From Sphingomonas gilva (GTDB lineage: Bacteria > Pseudomonadota > Alphaproteobacteria > Sphingomonadales > Sphingomonadaceae), in assembly GCF_003515075.1 (NCBI RefSeq), contig NZ_QWLV01000002.1, positions 682,001 through 746,000 of the forward strand: a DNA stretch of 64,000 bases, read 5' to 3'. Shown here piece after piece: positions 51,046 through 60,345 of this stretch. The translations under genes were made by a program, and so were the position numbers. Within the stretch, counting starts at the first letter, position 1. Each line of letters starts with the position of its first letter. The notes beneath the pieces are model-generated. The model saw nothing but the letters and a program-made list of their open reading frames with translations. It was not told where the DNA came from and did not search any database.

Positions 51046-52052
51046 CCGGCGCGGCGAACGACCAGCAGGACGAACGGGATACCGAGGCCGCCCTGTGGTG
51101 CCTGAGCCTCGCGGAGGGCGAGCTGCCGCCGGGCGAGCGCGAGGCGTTCGACCGCTGGTTCGCCGATCCGGCCAATGCGAGCGCCTTCGAGGACGCGGCG
51201 CGCGTCTGGAACGCCGCCGGGGGGGCCGCCGACATGCCGGAGCTGATCGGCATGCGCGGCGCGGCGCTCGCCTCCTATCGCCGCGCGAGCGGGCGGCGAT
51301 GGACGGTGCAGTCCGGTGGCCCGTGGCGCTGGGCGCTCGCGGTGGCGGCGGTGCTCGTCCTCGCCATCGTCTCGTTCACGCTGCTCCATGATCCGCGCCG
51401 GCATTATGAAACCAGGGTGGGCGAACGCCGCGTCGCGATCCTCGACGACCGCTCCCGCCTCACGCTCGACGCCGACAGCCGCGTCGATGTCGGGCTGGGC
51501 GAGGATCGCCGGGAGCTCGTGCTGGTGCGCGGCCGCGCACGGTTCGACGTCGCGAAGGATCCGCTCAGGCCCTTCACCGTCGCCGCGGGGGACAAGCTCG
51601 TCGTGGCGACCGGCACCTCGTTCAGCGTGGAGATGGTCGGCCGCGAGGTTCGCGTCCTGCTCTATGAAGGCCATGTGTCGGTCATCGACCGCGATCCGCC
51701 GGCCCCGGCGAAGGCGGCGGCCGAGGCGCGCCCGCTCCTCGCCGGGCAGGAGATGATCGCGACAATCGATGCCCCCGCCGCGGCGACCGTGGTCAAGGCC
51801 GTTTCCGCCCAATCCTCTTCCTGGCAGAACGGCCAGCTGAGCTTCGACGAGGAACCGATCGCGCTCGCCATCGCCCGGATGAACCGCCATTCCGAGGTCA
51901 AGCTCGTGCTCGGCGACGCGGGGGCGGCGCGCACCCGCGTCAACGGCGTGTTCACCGCGGGCGACGTCGAGGCCTTCGTCGAGGGCGTGACCATGCTCGG
52001 CGGCCTTCATGCCGAGCGCACGCCCGGGCGGGTGACGCTGACGAGCGGCTGA
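51042..52052 (+). CDS. FecR-family anti-sigma / signal transducer
   Basis: 336 residues. A cytoplasmic N-terminal domain (DUF4880-like: ALWCLSLAEGELPPGEREAF, RWFADPANASAFEDA) binds the sigma factor. One membrane helix (WALAVAAVLVLAIVSFTLL, about residues 104-122) leads to the periplasmic FecR domain (YETRVGERRVAILDDRS, FDVAKDPLRPFTVAAGD, EVRVLLYEGHVSV). A C-terminal STN-like segment (ALAIARMNRHSEVKLVLGD) contacts the receptor's signalling domain. It relays substrate binding from the receptor to the ECF sigma factor. Confidence 0.92.
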   Translation: MTGAANDQQDERDTEAALWCLSLAEGELPPGEREAFDRWFADPANASAFEDAARVWNAAGGAADMPELIGMRGAALASYRRASGRRWTVQSGGPWRWALAVAAVLVLAIVSFTLLHDPRRHYETRVGERRVAILDDRSRLTLDADSRVDVGLGEDRRELVLVRGRARFDVAKDPLRPFTVAAGDKLVVATGTSFSVEMVGREVRVLLYEGHVSVIDRDPPAPAKAAAEARPLLAGQEMIATIDAPAAATVVKAVSAQSSSWQNGQLSFDEEPIALAIARMNRHSEVKLVLGDAGAARTRVNGVFTAGDVEAFVEGVTMLGGLHAERTPGRVTLTSG

Positions 52053-52151
52053 CGAAACGGGGGACGTGCCGGTCATCGCTGTCCCTACGCCTTCGTCGCA
52101 CGTCTTACCCTGTGACGGCACAAAACATGCCGCGCTGAGGAGGGGGACATC

Positions 52152-55100
52152 ATGATCGCGAAGGCACGTTTCGCATATTCGCTTGCCGCATGGACGCTCG
52201 CGGCGTCGCTGGCCGCAGGGAGCGCTGCCGCGCCGGCCCACGCGCAGGACCAGGCCTACAGCTTCGATATCCCGTCGCAGGATCTGGGCGGCGCGCTGAA
52301 GGCGTTCGCGCAGGTCACGCGCGAACAGATCACCTTCAACGCGGCGGACATGCGCGGCAAGCGCGCACCCGCGCTCAAGGGCAGCTATCCGGCGGCGACG
52401 GCGCTTGACCTGCTGCTGCGCGGCTCGGGCATGGTGGCGGAACGCGGGCGCACGGGCCTCATCATGGTGCGGCCGGAGATGGGCCTGCATGGCAAGGACA
52501 CCAGCGGACCCGTGCAGGAAGCGACCGACGCCGAGGTTGCCCAGGCGCAAGCGGAGCCGGTGGGGCCGGACATCATCGTGACGGCGCAGAAGCGCGAGGA
52601 ATCGATCCAGGACGTGCCGATCGCGGTCAGCGCGTTCTCGGGGGAGTCGCTCGAAGATCTGAAGATCGAGGGCGGGTCCGAACTGCTGCGCGCGGTGCCC
52701 AACGTGACCTTCTCGAAGGCCAACTTCTCGGGCTACAACTTCTCGATCCGCGGCATCGGCACCAAGGCGGTGTCGTCGAGCACCGATCCTGCCGTGGCGG
52801 TCAGCTTCAACAACACGCCGCTCATCCGGAACCGGCTGTTCGAGCAGGAATTCTTCGATATCGAGCGGGTCGAGGTGCTGCGCGGGCCGCAGGGCACGCT
52901 CTACGGCCGCAACGCGACCGGCGGCGTGGTCAACGTGCTGCCGGCGCTGCCCGTCTACAGCTTCGAAGGCATGGCCAAGGTCGAGGTGGGCAATTACGAC
53001 ACCCGCCGCGCCAGCGGGATGATCAACGTGCCGTTGACCGACAATTTCGCGGTGCGCGCAGCGGGCGCCTACACCAAGCGCGAGGGGTTCGATTACAACA
53101 GCTTCAACGACACCCGCGTCAACGGCCGGGACCTGTGGTCGACGCGCTTGTCCGCCCAATGGGAGCCGTTCGACGGCTTCCGCGCCAACTTCATCTGGCA
53201 GCATTTCGAGGAGGACGACAACCGCTCACGCACCGGCAAGCAGCTGTGCACGCGCGACGAGGGACCGACGATGATCGGCGATACCGCCGTCAACGAAAAT
53301 ATACGCGCCCGGCTCAGCCAGGGCTGCAAGCCCGGATCGCTGTTCGACGAAGCGGCCTATGGCGTGGTCAACGCCGGGAGCTTTCCGCATGTATTCATCC
53401 CCAGCAACATCACTTACGGATTCGAATCCAACCCGAATGGCTCGGCCAATTTCAACGCTCCGATCAGGGCCGTTCCTCCCAATGTCGATCCCTATGCGGG
53501 GCGCGTGCAATCGCGCAACCTGCGCGAGATCGAAACCAGCTACGATCCCGTATTCCGCGCCAAGAACGACTTGTTTCAGTTCAATCTCGAATTCGGGCTG
53601 ACCGACGGGCTGCAACTGATCACCCAGACGGCATATGCGCGCGATCGCTATTACTCGTCGCAGGATTACAACCGCTTCGTCTCCAACCCCATCTTCGGAG
53701 ATTCGACCGACCCCGGCCTCGTCAACGTCTCGAGCACACCTGTGCTCTGGCCTAACGCAACGCCCGGGGGCATATACACTGATCCGCAACTCGGCCCGTC
53801 AAGCCGCATGCTCTCGGTCGATCTCAGCCAGTCGGCTAGCGAACAATGGAGCCAGGAACTACGGCTTCAATCCTCATGGGACGGACCGTTCAACTTCAGC
53901 GTTGGGGCTAATTATCTCGATTTTAGCGCCGAAGATGATTATTATGTATTCAACAATTTTTTCTCTTTGATTGCGGAATATTTTTATAATAGGGAAACAA
54001 TACGTCAACCTGATCTTATAATTGAGACGACACAGGACTGTCAGCCAACGGGTCCGTTCGATGCCGGCCCGGACTGCATCTATATCGATCGCAATCCACT
54101 GGAATCCATCAATGGTGACGGCCATAATTACTTTCGCAGCAAGAATGTCGTTCGTACCGAATCCTGGGCGCTGTTCGGCGAGGCGTATGTCAACGTCACG
54201 GATAACTTCAAGCTGACCGGCGGCTTGCGCTATACGGACGATAACAAGACCAGCACGCCCTATCCCAGCCAGCTGCTGCTGGGCCTGGGAACGGGGATGT
54301 CGGGGTCGACAGGCGGCAAGGTGGCGCGCGGTTTCGTGGCGCAACCGGATATCGATCAGCGATGGACGCGCTTCAGTGGCCGGGCGGTCGCCGACTGGAC
54401 CCCGCGATTGTCCTTCACCGACGATACGCTGATCTACGCGTCCTTCGCGCATGGCTACAAGGGTGGCGGCTCCAATCCCCCGCGCGTCGATTTCGACCCG
54501 AACATCGTTCGTTTCCAGCCGCTCGCCCAGACATTCGAACCGGAATATGTCAACGCGTTCGAGATCGGCACCAAGAATGTGCTGATGGATGGCCGGCTGA
54601 CGCTCAACCTCACCGGCTTCTATTACGACTACACCAACTATCAGGTGTCGCAGATCGTCGATCGCATCTCCCTGAACGAGAATTTCGACGCACGCAGCAT
54701 GGGGCTGGAATTCGAGATGGCCTGGCGACCCTCGCGCAGCTTCCGGCTCGACGCCAATCTCGGCTATCTCGACACCCGCATCGCGGATGGCGAGCAGTCG
54801 ATCGACGTCATGGACCGGACCCAGGGCAATGAGGATTGGGTCGTGGTGCGGCCCTGGGTGCAGGTTCCATCCAACTGCATCGCGCCGCGCGAAGCGGTCG
54901 AGACCATCGTCGGTTCGTTCCTTGGCCCAGACATTGGCACCTTCGGCCTGGCGGGGCTGTGCAGCGCTTCGAACCGCATCGGCGATTACATTACTGAAAC
55001 AGTCGGCGGCGGTGGTCTTCCGTTCGATGCGCTGTATCGGTTCGTCTACGATCCGCTGCTGCCGTACGACCCGAACCTGAGCCCGATCGACGTGCTGGGC

Positions 55101-55514
55101 GGCACCGCGCCACGCAGCGGCGCGCCGAACGGCGGCCAGGGCTTCTACGCCGATCTTGGCGGCAACGAGCTGCCCAATTCGCCGCACCTGACCTTCAACG
55201 TCGGCGCGCAATACACCTTCTTCCTCGACGCGTTCGAACTGACCTTCCGCGGCGACTATTACCGCCAATCGGAAAGCTTCGCCCGTGTCTACAACACCGA
55301 ATATGACCGGCTGCGCGGATGGGACAACGCCAATCTGGCGGTGACGCTGGAGAACCGCGACTGGGATTTGGTGCTGCAGGCCTATGTGAAGAACGTGTTC
55401 GACAACACGCCGATCACCGACGCCTTCACCAATTCGGACGACACCGGCCTCACCACCAACGTCTTCACGCTCGATCCGCGCATCATCGGGTTCAGCGTCA
55501 TGAAACGCTTCTAG
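52152..55514 (+). CDS. TonB-dependent transducer/receptor with STN domain
   Basis: 1120 residues. A signal peptide ends APAHAQ. An STN signalling domain (about residues 35-110: YSFDIPSQDLGGALKAFAQV, ALDLLLRGSGM) is followed by a TonB-box region (DIIVTAQKREE), the plug (SIRGIGTKAVSSSTDPAVAV, EVLRGPQGTLYGRNATGGVV) and a large barrel ending FSVMKRF. The STN domain plus upstream sigma/FecR pair make it a FecA-type transducer. The ligand is unknown; the sequence is not close to known siderophore receptors by eye. A region around codons 595-630 is strikingly AT-rich (see findings). GGAGGGGG precedes the ATG. Confidence 0.93.
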   Translation: MIAKARFAYSLAAWTLAASLAAGSAAAPAHAQDQAYSFDIPSQDLGGALKAFAQVTREQITFNAADMRGKRAPALKGSYPAATALDLLLRGSGMVAERGRTGLIMVRPEMGLHGKDTSGPVQEATDAEVAQAQAEPVGPDIIVTAQKREESIQDVPIAVSAFSGESLEDLKIEGGSELLRAVPNVTFSKANFSGYNFSIRGIGTKAVSSSTDPAVAVSFNNTPLIRNRLFEQEFFDIERVEVLRGPQGTLYGRNATGGVVNVLPALPVYSFEGMAKVEVGNYDTRRASGMINVPLTDNFAVRAAGAYTKREGFDYNSFNDTRVNGRDLWSTRLSAQWEPFDGFRANFIWQHFEEDDNRSRTGKQLCTRDEGPTMIGDTAVNENIRARLSQGCKPGSLFDEAAYGVVNAGSFPHVFIPSNITYGFESNPNGSANFNAPIRAVPPNVDPYAGRVQSRNLREIETSYDPVFRAKNDLFQFNLEFGLTDGLQLITQTAYARDRYYSSQDYNRFVSNPIFGDSTDPGLVNVSSTPVLWPNATPGGIYTDPQLGPSSRMLSVDLSQSASEQWSQELRLQSSWDGPFNFSVGANYLDFSAEDDYYVFNNFFSLIAEYFYNRETIRQPDLIIETTQDCQPTGPFDAGPDCIYIDRNPLESINGDGHNYFRSKNVVRTESWALFGEAYVNVTDNFKLTGGLRYTDDNKTSTPYPSQLLLGLGTGMSGSTGGKVARGFVAQPDIDQRWTRFSGRAVADWTPRLSFTDDTLIYASFAHGYKGGGSNPPRVDFDPNIVRFQPLAQTFEPEYVNAFEIGTKNVLMDGRLTLNLTGFYYDYTNYQVSQIVDRISLNENFDARSMGLEFEMAWRPSRSFRLDANLGYLDTRIADGEQSIDVMDRTQGNEDWVVVRPWVQVPSNCIAPREAVETIVGSFLGPDIGTFGLAGLCSASNRIGDYITETVGGGGLPFDALYRFVYDPLLPYDPNLSPIDVLGGTAPRSGAPNGGQGFYADLGGNELPNSPHLTFNVGAQYTFFLDAFELTFRGDYYRQSESFARVYNTEYDRLRGWDNANLAVTLENRDWDLVLQAYVKNVFDNTPITDAFTNSDDTGLTTNVFTLDPRIIGFSVMKRF

Positions 55515-55544
55515 CTTCCGCCACCTCTCTCAGGGGCGACCTCT

Positions 55545-55578
55545 CGGCGGGCGGCGTCATGCGCCGTCCGCCGTTTTT
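55545..55578 (+). terminator. rho-independent terminator of the STN-TonB receptor gene
   Basis: A 12-bp stem with one G-U pair (55545-55556 with 55562-55573, loop TCATG) is followed by TTTTT at 55574-55578. Confidence 0.88.
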
Positions 55579-55588
55579 CCGGGCGGCC

Positions 55589-56338
55589 TCAGCCCAGCTG
55601 CGTCGTCATCAGGAAGCGCGCGCGGCTCTCCGCCGCCTTTCTCTGCAGCTCGCGCATCTCGCGCTCCTCGGCCGCGTCGAGCATCGATTCGAGCAGGCGG
55701 TTGAAGTGTCGCCGCATGGCGAGCCGGGCGCCCTGCGGGTCGCGGCGGCGCAGTGCGTCGACGATCGCGCCGTGCTCGGCCTGGCGGGTCTTGCCGTCGT
55801 GCTGGCAGACCGAGGCGTGGGTCGCGCGCACCTCGGGCAATTCGGTGCGCAGCCGCCACAGCGTGCGGATAACATGGATGATCGCGCCGTTGCCCGACGC
55901 GGCGGCGATGGTGGTGTGGAACTCGCGGTCGGCGGCGTTGATGCTGTCCTCGTCGGCCTCGTCGTTCGCCATCACCTCGAGCAGACCATCCAGCTTCTCG
56001 ATGTCGCCTTCCGAAATGATCGGCGCGGCAAGCGCGGCGGCCTCGGCCTCGAACAGCGATCTTGCCTCGGTCAATTCGAAGGCGCTCACCTTCGGCAGCC
56101 GCTCGCCGCCGGTCGTGGCGCCATCGGGCGAGACATAGACGCCGGAGCCTGTCTTGATCGCGACGCGCCCCGTCGCCTGCAGCGCGATCTCCGCCTCGCG
56201 GATGGTGACTCGGCTGACGCCGAAGCGCTCGGACAGTTCACGCTCTCCGGGCAGGCGCGATCCAGGCGGGAACACCCCTTCCTCGATCAGCGCGATGATC
56301 TGGTCGGCGATATCCTGGAAGAGCCGTCGATCAGCCAT
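55589..56338 (-). CDS. GntR-family regulator, FadR/FCD subfamily
   Basis: 249 residues. The N-terminal winged helix (FQDIADQIIALIEEGVFPPG, RLPGERELSERFGVSR, TIREAEIALQATGRVAI, GSGVYVSP) is classic GntR. The C-terminal FCD domain (ARSLFEAEAAALAAP, REFHTTIAAASGNGAI, HGAIVDALRRRDP, RRHFNRLLESML) binds a small organic acid through a metal with conserved Asp/His residues. Subfamily members such as UxuR and ExuR respond to hexuronates. Lying directly downstream of the alginate receptor gene, it is the likely repressor of the alginate cluster, sensing DEH or a derivative. Confidence 0.9.
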   Translation of the reverse strand: MADRRLFQDIADQIIALIEEGVFPPGSRLPGERELSERFGVSRVTIREAEIALQATGRVAIKTGSGVYVSPDGATTGGERLPKVSAFELTEARSLFEAEAAALAAPIISEGDIEKLDGLLEVMANDEADEDSINAADREFHTTIAAASGNGAIIHVIRTLWRLRTELPEVRATHASVCQHDGKTRQAEHGAIVDALRRRDPQGARLAMRRHFNRLLESMLDAAEEREMRELQRKAAESRARFLMTTQLG

Positions 56339-56402
56339 GTTCAGTCCAATTCCCCGCGATAGGCATGGAGAATGTCATAGTCGCTGCACCGGCGCAGGCA
56401 AG

Positions 56403-56426
56403 CGCCGCCGGGAATGCCCGGCGGCG
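56403..56426 (-). terminator. hairpin after the alginate TonB receptor gene
   Basis: CGCCGCCGGG (56403-56412) pairs with CCCGGCGGCG (56417-56426). It is placed right after the receptor stop; no U-tract follows on the minus strand. Confidence 0.5.
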
Positions 56427-56432
56427 AAGCCG

Positions 56433-59303
56433 TCAGATGCGGACGCGGACGCTGAGGAAGTATTTCGAGCCATAATAATGGTATTGGCGAATGCTGCCCT
56501 TGACCGGCATGTCGGTGATCTTGGGCTCGTTGAAGATGTTGAGCGCCTCGGCGCGGAGCGAGATGTTGCGGTTGACCTGGTAGGTCGCGCGCAGATCGAA
56601 CGTCTCGTTGTCACGCACATAGCGCAGCTGGTTGTTGCCGCCGACAAAGTCCTGATAATAGCCAGAGCGGTAGTTGAAGATGCCCTGCAGCGAGACCGGT
56701 CCCGCATCGTAATAGGCCTGCGCCGACAGCACGTGCTTCGAATAGCCAGAGATGTTGGCCGGCGGGATCAGCCCCTGCGTCACTTCTCCGGTATCGAGAT
56801 CGACGACGTCGCCAAGGTCGATGTCCTGCGTCTCGAAATCGGAGTCGGCATAATTGTAGCTGACCTTGCCGCCCAACCCGTCGAACGGCGCGGGCAGCCA
56901 GGTGAAGCGGTTGGCCAGCGTCAATTCGAACCCGTAGATGCGGCTCTGATCGTCGCTGTTCCGCGTCTGGGTGACGGGGATCGTCACCGTCTCGCCGCCG
57001 ATGACGAAATCCTCGTCGATCCGCACCGGGATGAAGCCGCCGGTGAACTTCTTGTAATAGACCGTGCCGGAAAGGATCGTGTCCGGATTGGGATAATATT
57101 CGAGCGCGGCGTCGGCGTTCCACGACATCAGCGGCTCCAGCCGTGGGCTGCCATTGGCGTCGATCCCGTCGATCGCCTCCTCGATAGTGGTGAAGGCCTC
57201 GCCGTCATCCAGCCGGATGGTGCGGCCAGCGCCCAGGCTGCTCGGCGCGGGACGCGACATCGCGCGATAACCGGCGAGGCGCAGAAGCAGGTTCCGGTCG
57301 AGCTCGAAGATCGCATTGATGCTGGGCAGGAACCTGGTCGTCTCGTTCTCGATCGTCACCCCCACGAACGAATCGTCGACCGGTTCCAGGGTGATGGCGC
57401 CGGTGTCCGGATCGACATCCACCTCAAGATCGGCGCGCAACCCGCGCGAGGTGACATGGGTGTTGACCACGCGCACGCCGAAATTGCCGCGAACCGGCAT
57501 GTCGCCCAGCGTCGAATCGTACGACGCCATGACATAGCCCGCCCAGGTGTTTTCCTCGACGTCGCGATTGGCGGGATCGCGGACGTCCTCGTTGCCGCCG
57601 GGATCCTCGGTGCCGAGATAGCCGCGGAACAGGCAGATCGGATCGAACGTCGCCCAGCTGCTGATCGAGTTGCCCGGCGCGTCCGACAGGAAGTCGCGCT
57701 GCGGGAACACCGTGCGGCAGGCGAGGTTCACGTCGCGATCGACGTTGCGATCGTTCTGGGTGATCTCAACCCGATCGTCGAAATCCTCGTAGGTGAGCTT
57801 CGTGTAACGCGCGCCGGCGTCGATCTGGCTGAGGAAGCCGCCATCGAGCTGATAGTTGACGTCGAACCGCCCCGCCCAGATCTCGTTCTCGCGCTGTGTC
57901 TGGTCGCGGCGGATGCGCGCGTCGTCGCTGAACAGGTCGTGGTTGGTGATGTCGAAGCGCGGATCGAAGGTGATCGTCGGCGCGTAGCCGTTCTCGATCG
58001 TGTAGGTATAGGGCACGCGCTGGTTGTTGAGCGGCGTGCGGTTGCCGTAGATGTCGAGCGGATCGGAACGCAGGCGGGTGGAGCGTTCGATCTCGACGCG
58101 CTTGGTGCCCGAATAGGAGGCGTCGGCGGAGAGCGTCAGCCGATCGGTCGCCTCCCATGCGATGTCGATGCCGCCACCCAGATATTCCTCGCCGCGCTCG
58201 AGCAGGGTCGAGGTCGATTCGAGCGAGGAGACGCCGCTGTAGGATTCGAGGAAGCGCCCCTCCTCGTTGATCACGCGGTTGGAGATGCTGTACCGGCCCT
58301 CGGACAGGTTGAGGTCGTGCCGCTCCTCGGAAAAGTCGCGGTTCGAATATTGCGCGTCGATATTGATGTCGAGCGTGTCGCTCGGCTGCCACTGGATCGC
58401 GCCGAACAGCGCATCGCGGCGATCATGCTCGACGATCTGGCGGAAGGTGATCGCATTGGGCGCGAGGTAGAAGGGCGTGTCCTCGCCGCGGTCCACCTCG
58501 GGGCAGTTGCCGGTGACGGTCTGCGTCGCGTCGCACGCCACCCAGGTCGTGCTCGCCGCCAGCGTCTCTTCGGGGTTGCTCGTCTCGTTGCGCTGCGCGC
58601 CCAGCGAGATGCCGATGCGCCCCAGCCCGGTTTCGAACTGGTCGACATAGGAAAGGGTGGCGCGATAGCCGAAGGGATCGTCCGTGCCGATCCGCTCGCC
58701 ATAGGGATTGTAGTTGCCCTTGAGCTCCGCCTGGATGCGGGTGCGATTGAAGTCGAGCGGGCGGAGCGTCTCCAGCTCGATCGTGCCGGCGACGCCGCCT
58801 TCGACCAGATTGGCTTGCTGCGTCTTGTAGATCTTGATGTTGTTGATCAGCTCGGAGGGGAACTGGTTGAAGTTCACCGCGCGGTCGCCGGAGCCGTTGG
58901 AGGCATCGCGGCCATTGAATGTGGCGTTGGAAAGGAAGGGCCCCAGGCCCCGGATCGCGATCTCCGACGCATCGCCCTTTTCGCGATGCGTGGTCGCGCC
59001 GGTGATGGTCTGGATCGCCTGGCCGACCGACAGCGCCGGCAGATCGCCGATATCGTCGGACGAGAGTGCATCGACGATGGCGGTCTCGCGCCGCTTGGTC
59101 TCGATCGAGGTCTGGATCGTTTCGCGGATGCCGGTGACGATGATCTCATCGCCCTCGGAGGCTCCCTCTTCAGCGACCGGCGCGTCCTGCGCGTCCTGCG
59201 CGGCCGCCATTGCCGGCAGGGCGAGCGCGGCGGTCGCGCAGCCCAGCAGCAGAGCCATCCGGCGTCCCGCGAAACCATTGGCGTTGTCTTGCGCGCTGCG
59301 CAT
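56433..59303 (-). CDS. TonB-dependent receptor (TIGR01782-type), probably for alginate oligomers
   Basis: 956 residues. A signal peptide ends AMAAAQD. The TonB-box DEIIVTGIRET is followed by a plug with SSDDIGDLPALSVGQAIQTI, EIAIRGLGPFLSNATFNGR and VEGGVAGTIELETLRPLDF, the pattern of the Xanthomonas/Caulobacter glycan receptor family. A large barrel ends FLSVRVRI. ATG at 59303 has GGAGG 8 bases upstream and gives a proper signal peptide. It lies downstream of the PL17-MFS-SDR-esterase operon but is separated by a terminator and has its own upstream region with an operator-like palindrome. The ligand is inferred from the neighbours. Confidence 0.92.
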   Translation of the reverse strand: MRSAQDNANGFAGRRMALLLGCATAALALPAMAAAQDAQDAPVAEEGASEGDEIIVTGIRETIQTSIETKRRETAIVDALSSDDIGDLPALSVGQAIQTITGATTHREKGDASEIAIRGLGPFLSNATFNGRDASNGSGDRAVNFNQFPSELINNIKIYKTQQANLVEGGVAGTIELETLRPLDFNRTRIQAELKGNYNPYGERIGTDDPFGYRATLSYVDQFETGLGRIGISLGAQRNETSNPEETLAASTTWVACDATQTVTGNCPEVDRGEDTPFYLAPNAITFRQIVEHDRRDALFGAIQWQPSDTLDINIDAQYSNRDFSEERHDLNLSEGRYSISNRVINEEGRFLESYSGVSSLESTSTLLERGEEYLGGGIDIAWEATDRLTLSADASYSGTKRVEIERSTRLRSDPLDIYGNRTPLNNQRVPYTYTIENGYAPTITFDPRFDITNHDLFSDDARIRRDQTQRENEIWAGRFDVNYQLDGGFLSQIDAGARYTKLTYEDFDDRVEITQNDRNVDRDVNLACRTVFPQRDFLSDAPGNSISSWATFDPICLFRGYLGTEDPGGNEDVRDPANRDVEENTWAGYVMASYDSTLGDMPVRGNFGVRVVNTHVTSRGLRADLEVDVDPDTGAITLEPVDDSFVGVTIENETTRFLPSINAIFELDRNLLLRLAGYRAMSRPAPSSLGAGRTIRLDDGEAFTTIEEAIDGIDANGSPRLEPLMSWNADAALEYYPNPDTILSGTVYYKKFTGGFIPVRIDEDFVIGGETVTIPVTQTRNSDDQSRIYGFELTLANRFTWLPAPFDGLGGKVSYNYADSDFETQDIDLGDVVDLDTGEVTQGLIPPANISGYSKHVLSAQAYYDAGPVSLQGIFNYRSGYYQDFVGGNNQLRYVRDNETFDLRATYQVNRNISLRAEALNIFNEPKITDMPVKGSIRQYHYYGSKYFLSVRVRI

Positions 59304-59358
59304 CAGCTTTCCTCCCAACTTATCTTTATACCGGCTTGCTGAACCCAATACCGGAAAT

Positions 59359-59364
59359 TGTCAA
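59359..59364 (-). promoter_or_regulatory. -35-like TTGACA upstream of the alginate receptor gene
   Basis: A perfect TTGACA on the minus strand in an AT-rich 110-base leader. No convincing -10 lies at standard spacing, so only part of a promoter is supported. Confidence 0.3.
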
Positions 59365-59408
59365 CGGATTTATACATACCTTTAATGTCTCATTTCTCCG
59401 ATTAATGT

Positions 59409-59426
59409 CTATACCAATTGGTAGAG
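59409..59426. promoter_or_regulatory. 18-bp palindrome, candidate FCD-regulator operator
   Basis: CTATACCAATTGGTAGAG is symmetric at 16 of 18 positions with a perfect core TACCAATTGGTA. The TTGGT/ACCAA half-sites resemble those of FadR-family hexuronate regulators, here in inverted order. It lies between the terminator of the esterase gene and the receptor gene. Confidence 0.55.
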
Positions 59427-59427
59427 T

Positions 59428-59462
59428 ACAAAAATTCCCCCGGCGACGACAGCCGCCGGGGG
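59428..59462 (-). terminator. rho-independent terminator of the alginate enzyme operon
   Basis: CCCCCGGCG (59437-59445) pairs with CGCCGGGGG (59454-59462). On the minus strand the stem is followed by AATTTTTG. It sits just after the esterase stop. Confidence 0.88.
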
Positions 59463-59475
59463 CAGGGAGAGAGAT

Positions 59476-60345
59476 TTACGGCAGCAGCTGGCTGCGCAGA
59501 TTGGGGGCTACGCCTGCGAGATCGCGCGCGACGAGCCTGGCGAAGACGTTGGCGCCGACATCGCCGACATGGGTGTAGTCGAACTTGCGCGTCACCCGCC
59601 CGCGCGGCGCCTTGGCGTTTGCCGGAGGCGCATCCGCGGTTTCAGGCGCCGGACGCGGCTTGAGCGTCGTCCCGGCGACCGCCGCCGCGCGCTCCTCCGC
59701 CGTCGGCGGCTCCTGCGCGAGCTCGAGCGAGGTCTCCGGCCCCATCCGCGTCACCGCTGCGGCGCTGGTCCGGTTGAGATCGACCAGAGCCGCCCCCGTC
59801 GCCGCCGCGACCTTGCGCACCTCTTCGGACCAGGGCTCCAGCGTATTCCTGAGCTTGCCGTCCCGGAACTCGCGCCGGGTGAGCGGCGTCAGCAACACGG
59901 GAATTGCGCCGGCCGCGCGCACCTCCGCCACCATCTTCGTCAGATTGGCCGGAAATTCGGTGGTCATGTCGGTCCAGCGCTCGGGCCTGGAGGACTGGTC
60001 GTTATGGCCGAACTGGATCAGCACATAGGTTTCGCGATAGCCGGGCACCCTCGCCTCGGCGAGCGCGATGTCCCATGATCCTTCGGCGCGATAGCTGCGC
60101 GTGCTGCGCCCGCCGCGCCCCGCATTGAGGCACGCGACCGACGATTTCACATGCCGCGCGCAAAAGGCGGAGGCCCAGCCCGAATGCGGCGCCATGGTCG
60201 AATCGCCGACCAGGATGATCTTGTAGGGCTTGAGCGGCGGCGCGTCGGTCCGCTCCCTGGGTACGGGATCGCCCGCCTCGCGCGGCGGCGAGGGCGCGGC
60301 CTGCACCGGTGCGGCAGCGAGCAACGCAAGCGCCGTCAGCATCAT
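59476..60345 (-). CDS. CE12-like SGNH/GDSL esterase, secreted
   Basis: 289 residues with a signal peptide (MLTALALLAAAPVQA). The SGNH blocks are intact: IILVGDSTMAPHSG (nucleophile Ser), NAGRGGRSTRSYRAEG (Gly of block II), LIQFGHNDQSS (Asn of block III) and KFDYTHVGDVGA (catalytic Asp/His). The GRGGRSTRSY element is characteristic of rhamnogalacturonan acetylesterases (CE12). A Pro/Ala/Glu-rich insertion (about residues 205-245) separates the last block. Its ATG overlaps the stop of the SDR gene, tying it to the alginate operon. No pectin gene is nearby, so O-acetyl groups on alginate are the likeliest target. That is inference. Confidence 0.85.
   Translation of the reverse strand: MMLTALALLAAAPVQAAPSPPREAGDPVPRERTDAPPLKPYKIILVGDSTMAPHSGWASAFCARHVKSSVACLNAGRGGRSTRSYRAEGSWDIALAEARVPGYRETYVLIQFGHNDQSSRPERWTDMTTEFPANLTKMVAEVRAAGAIPVLLTPLTRREFRDGKLRNTLEPWSEEVRKVAAATGAALVDLNRTSAAAVTRMGPETSLELAQEPPTAEERAAAVAGTTLKPRPAPETADAPPANAKAPRGRVTRKFDYTHVGDVGANVFARLVARDLAGVAPNLRSQLLP

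Noticed and set aside
50775-53204. Open frame of about 800 codons on the minus strand across the sigma, FecR and receptor genes
   Set aside because: It spans three well-supported genes on the opposite strand and shows only shadow composition.
56154-59342. Open frame of over 1000 codons on the plus strand opposite the alginate TonB receptor
   Set aside because: No known motifs, biased shadow composition, and the minus strand has a complete receptor.
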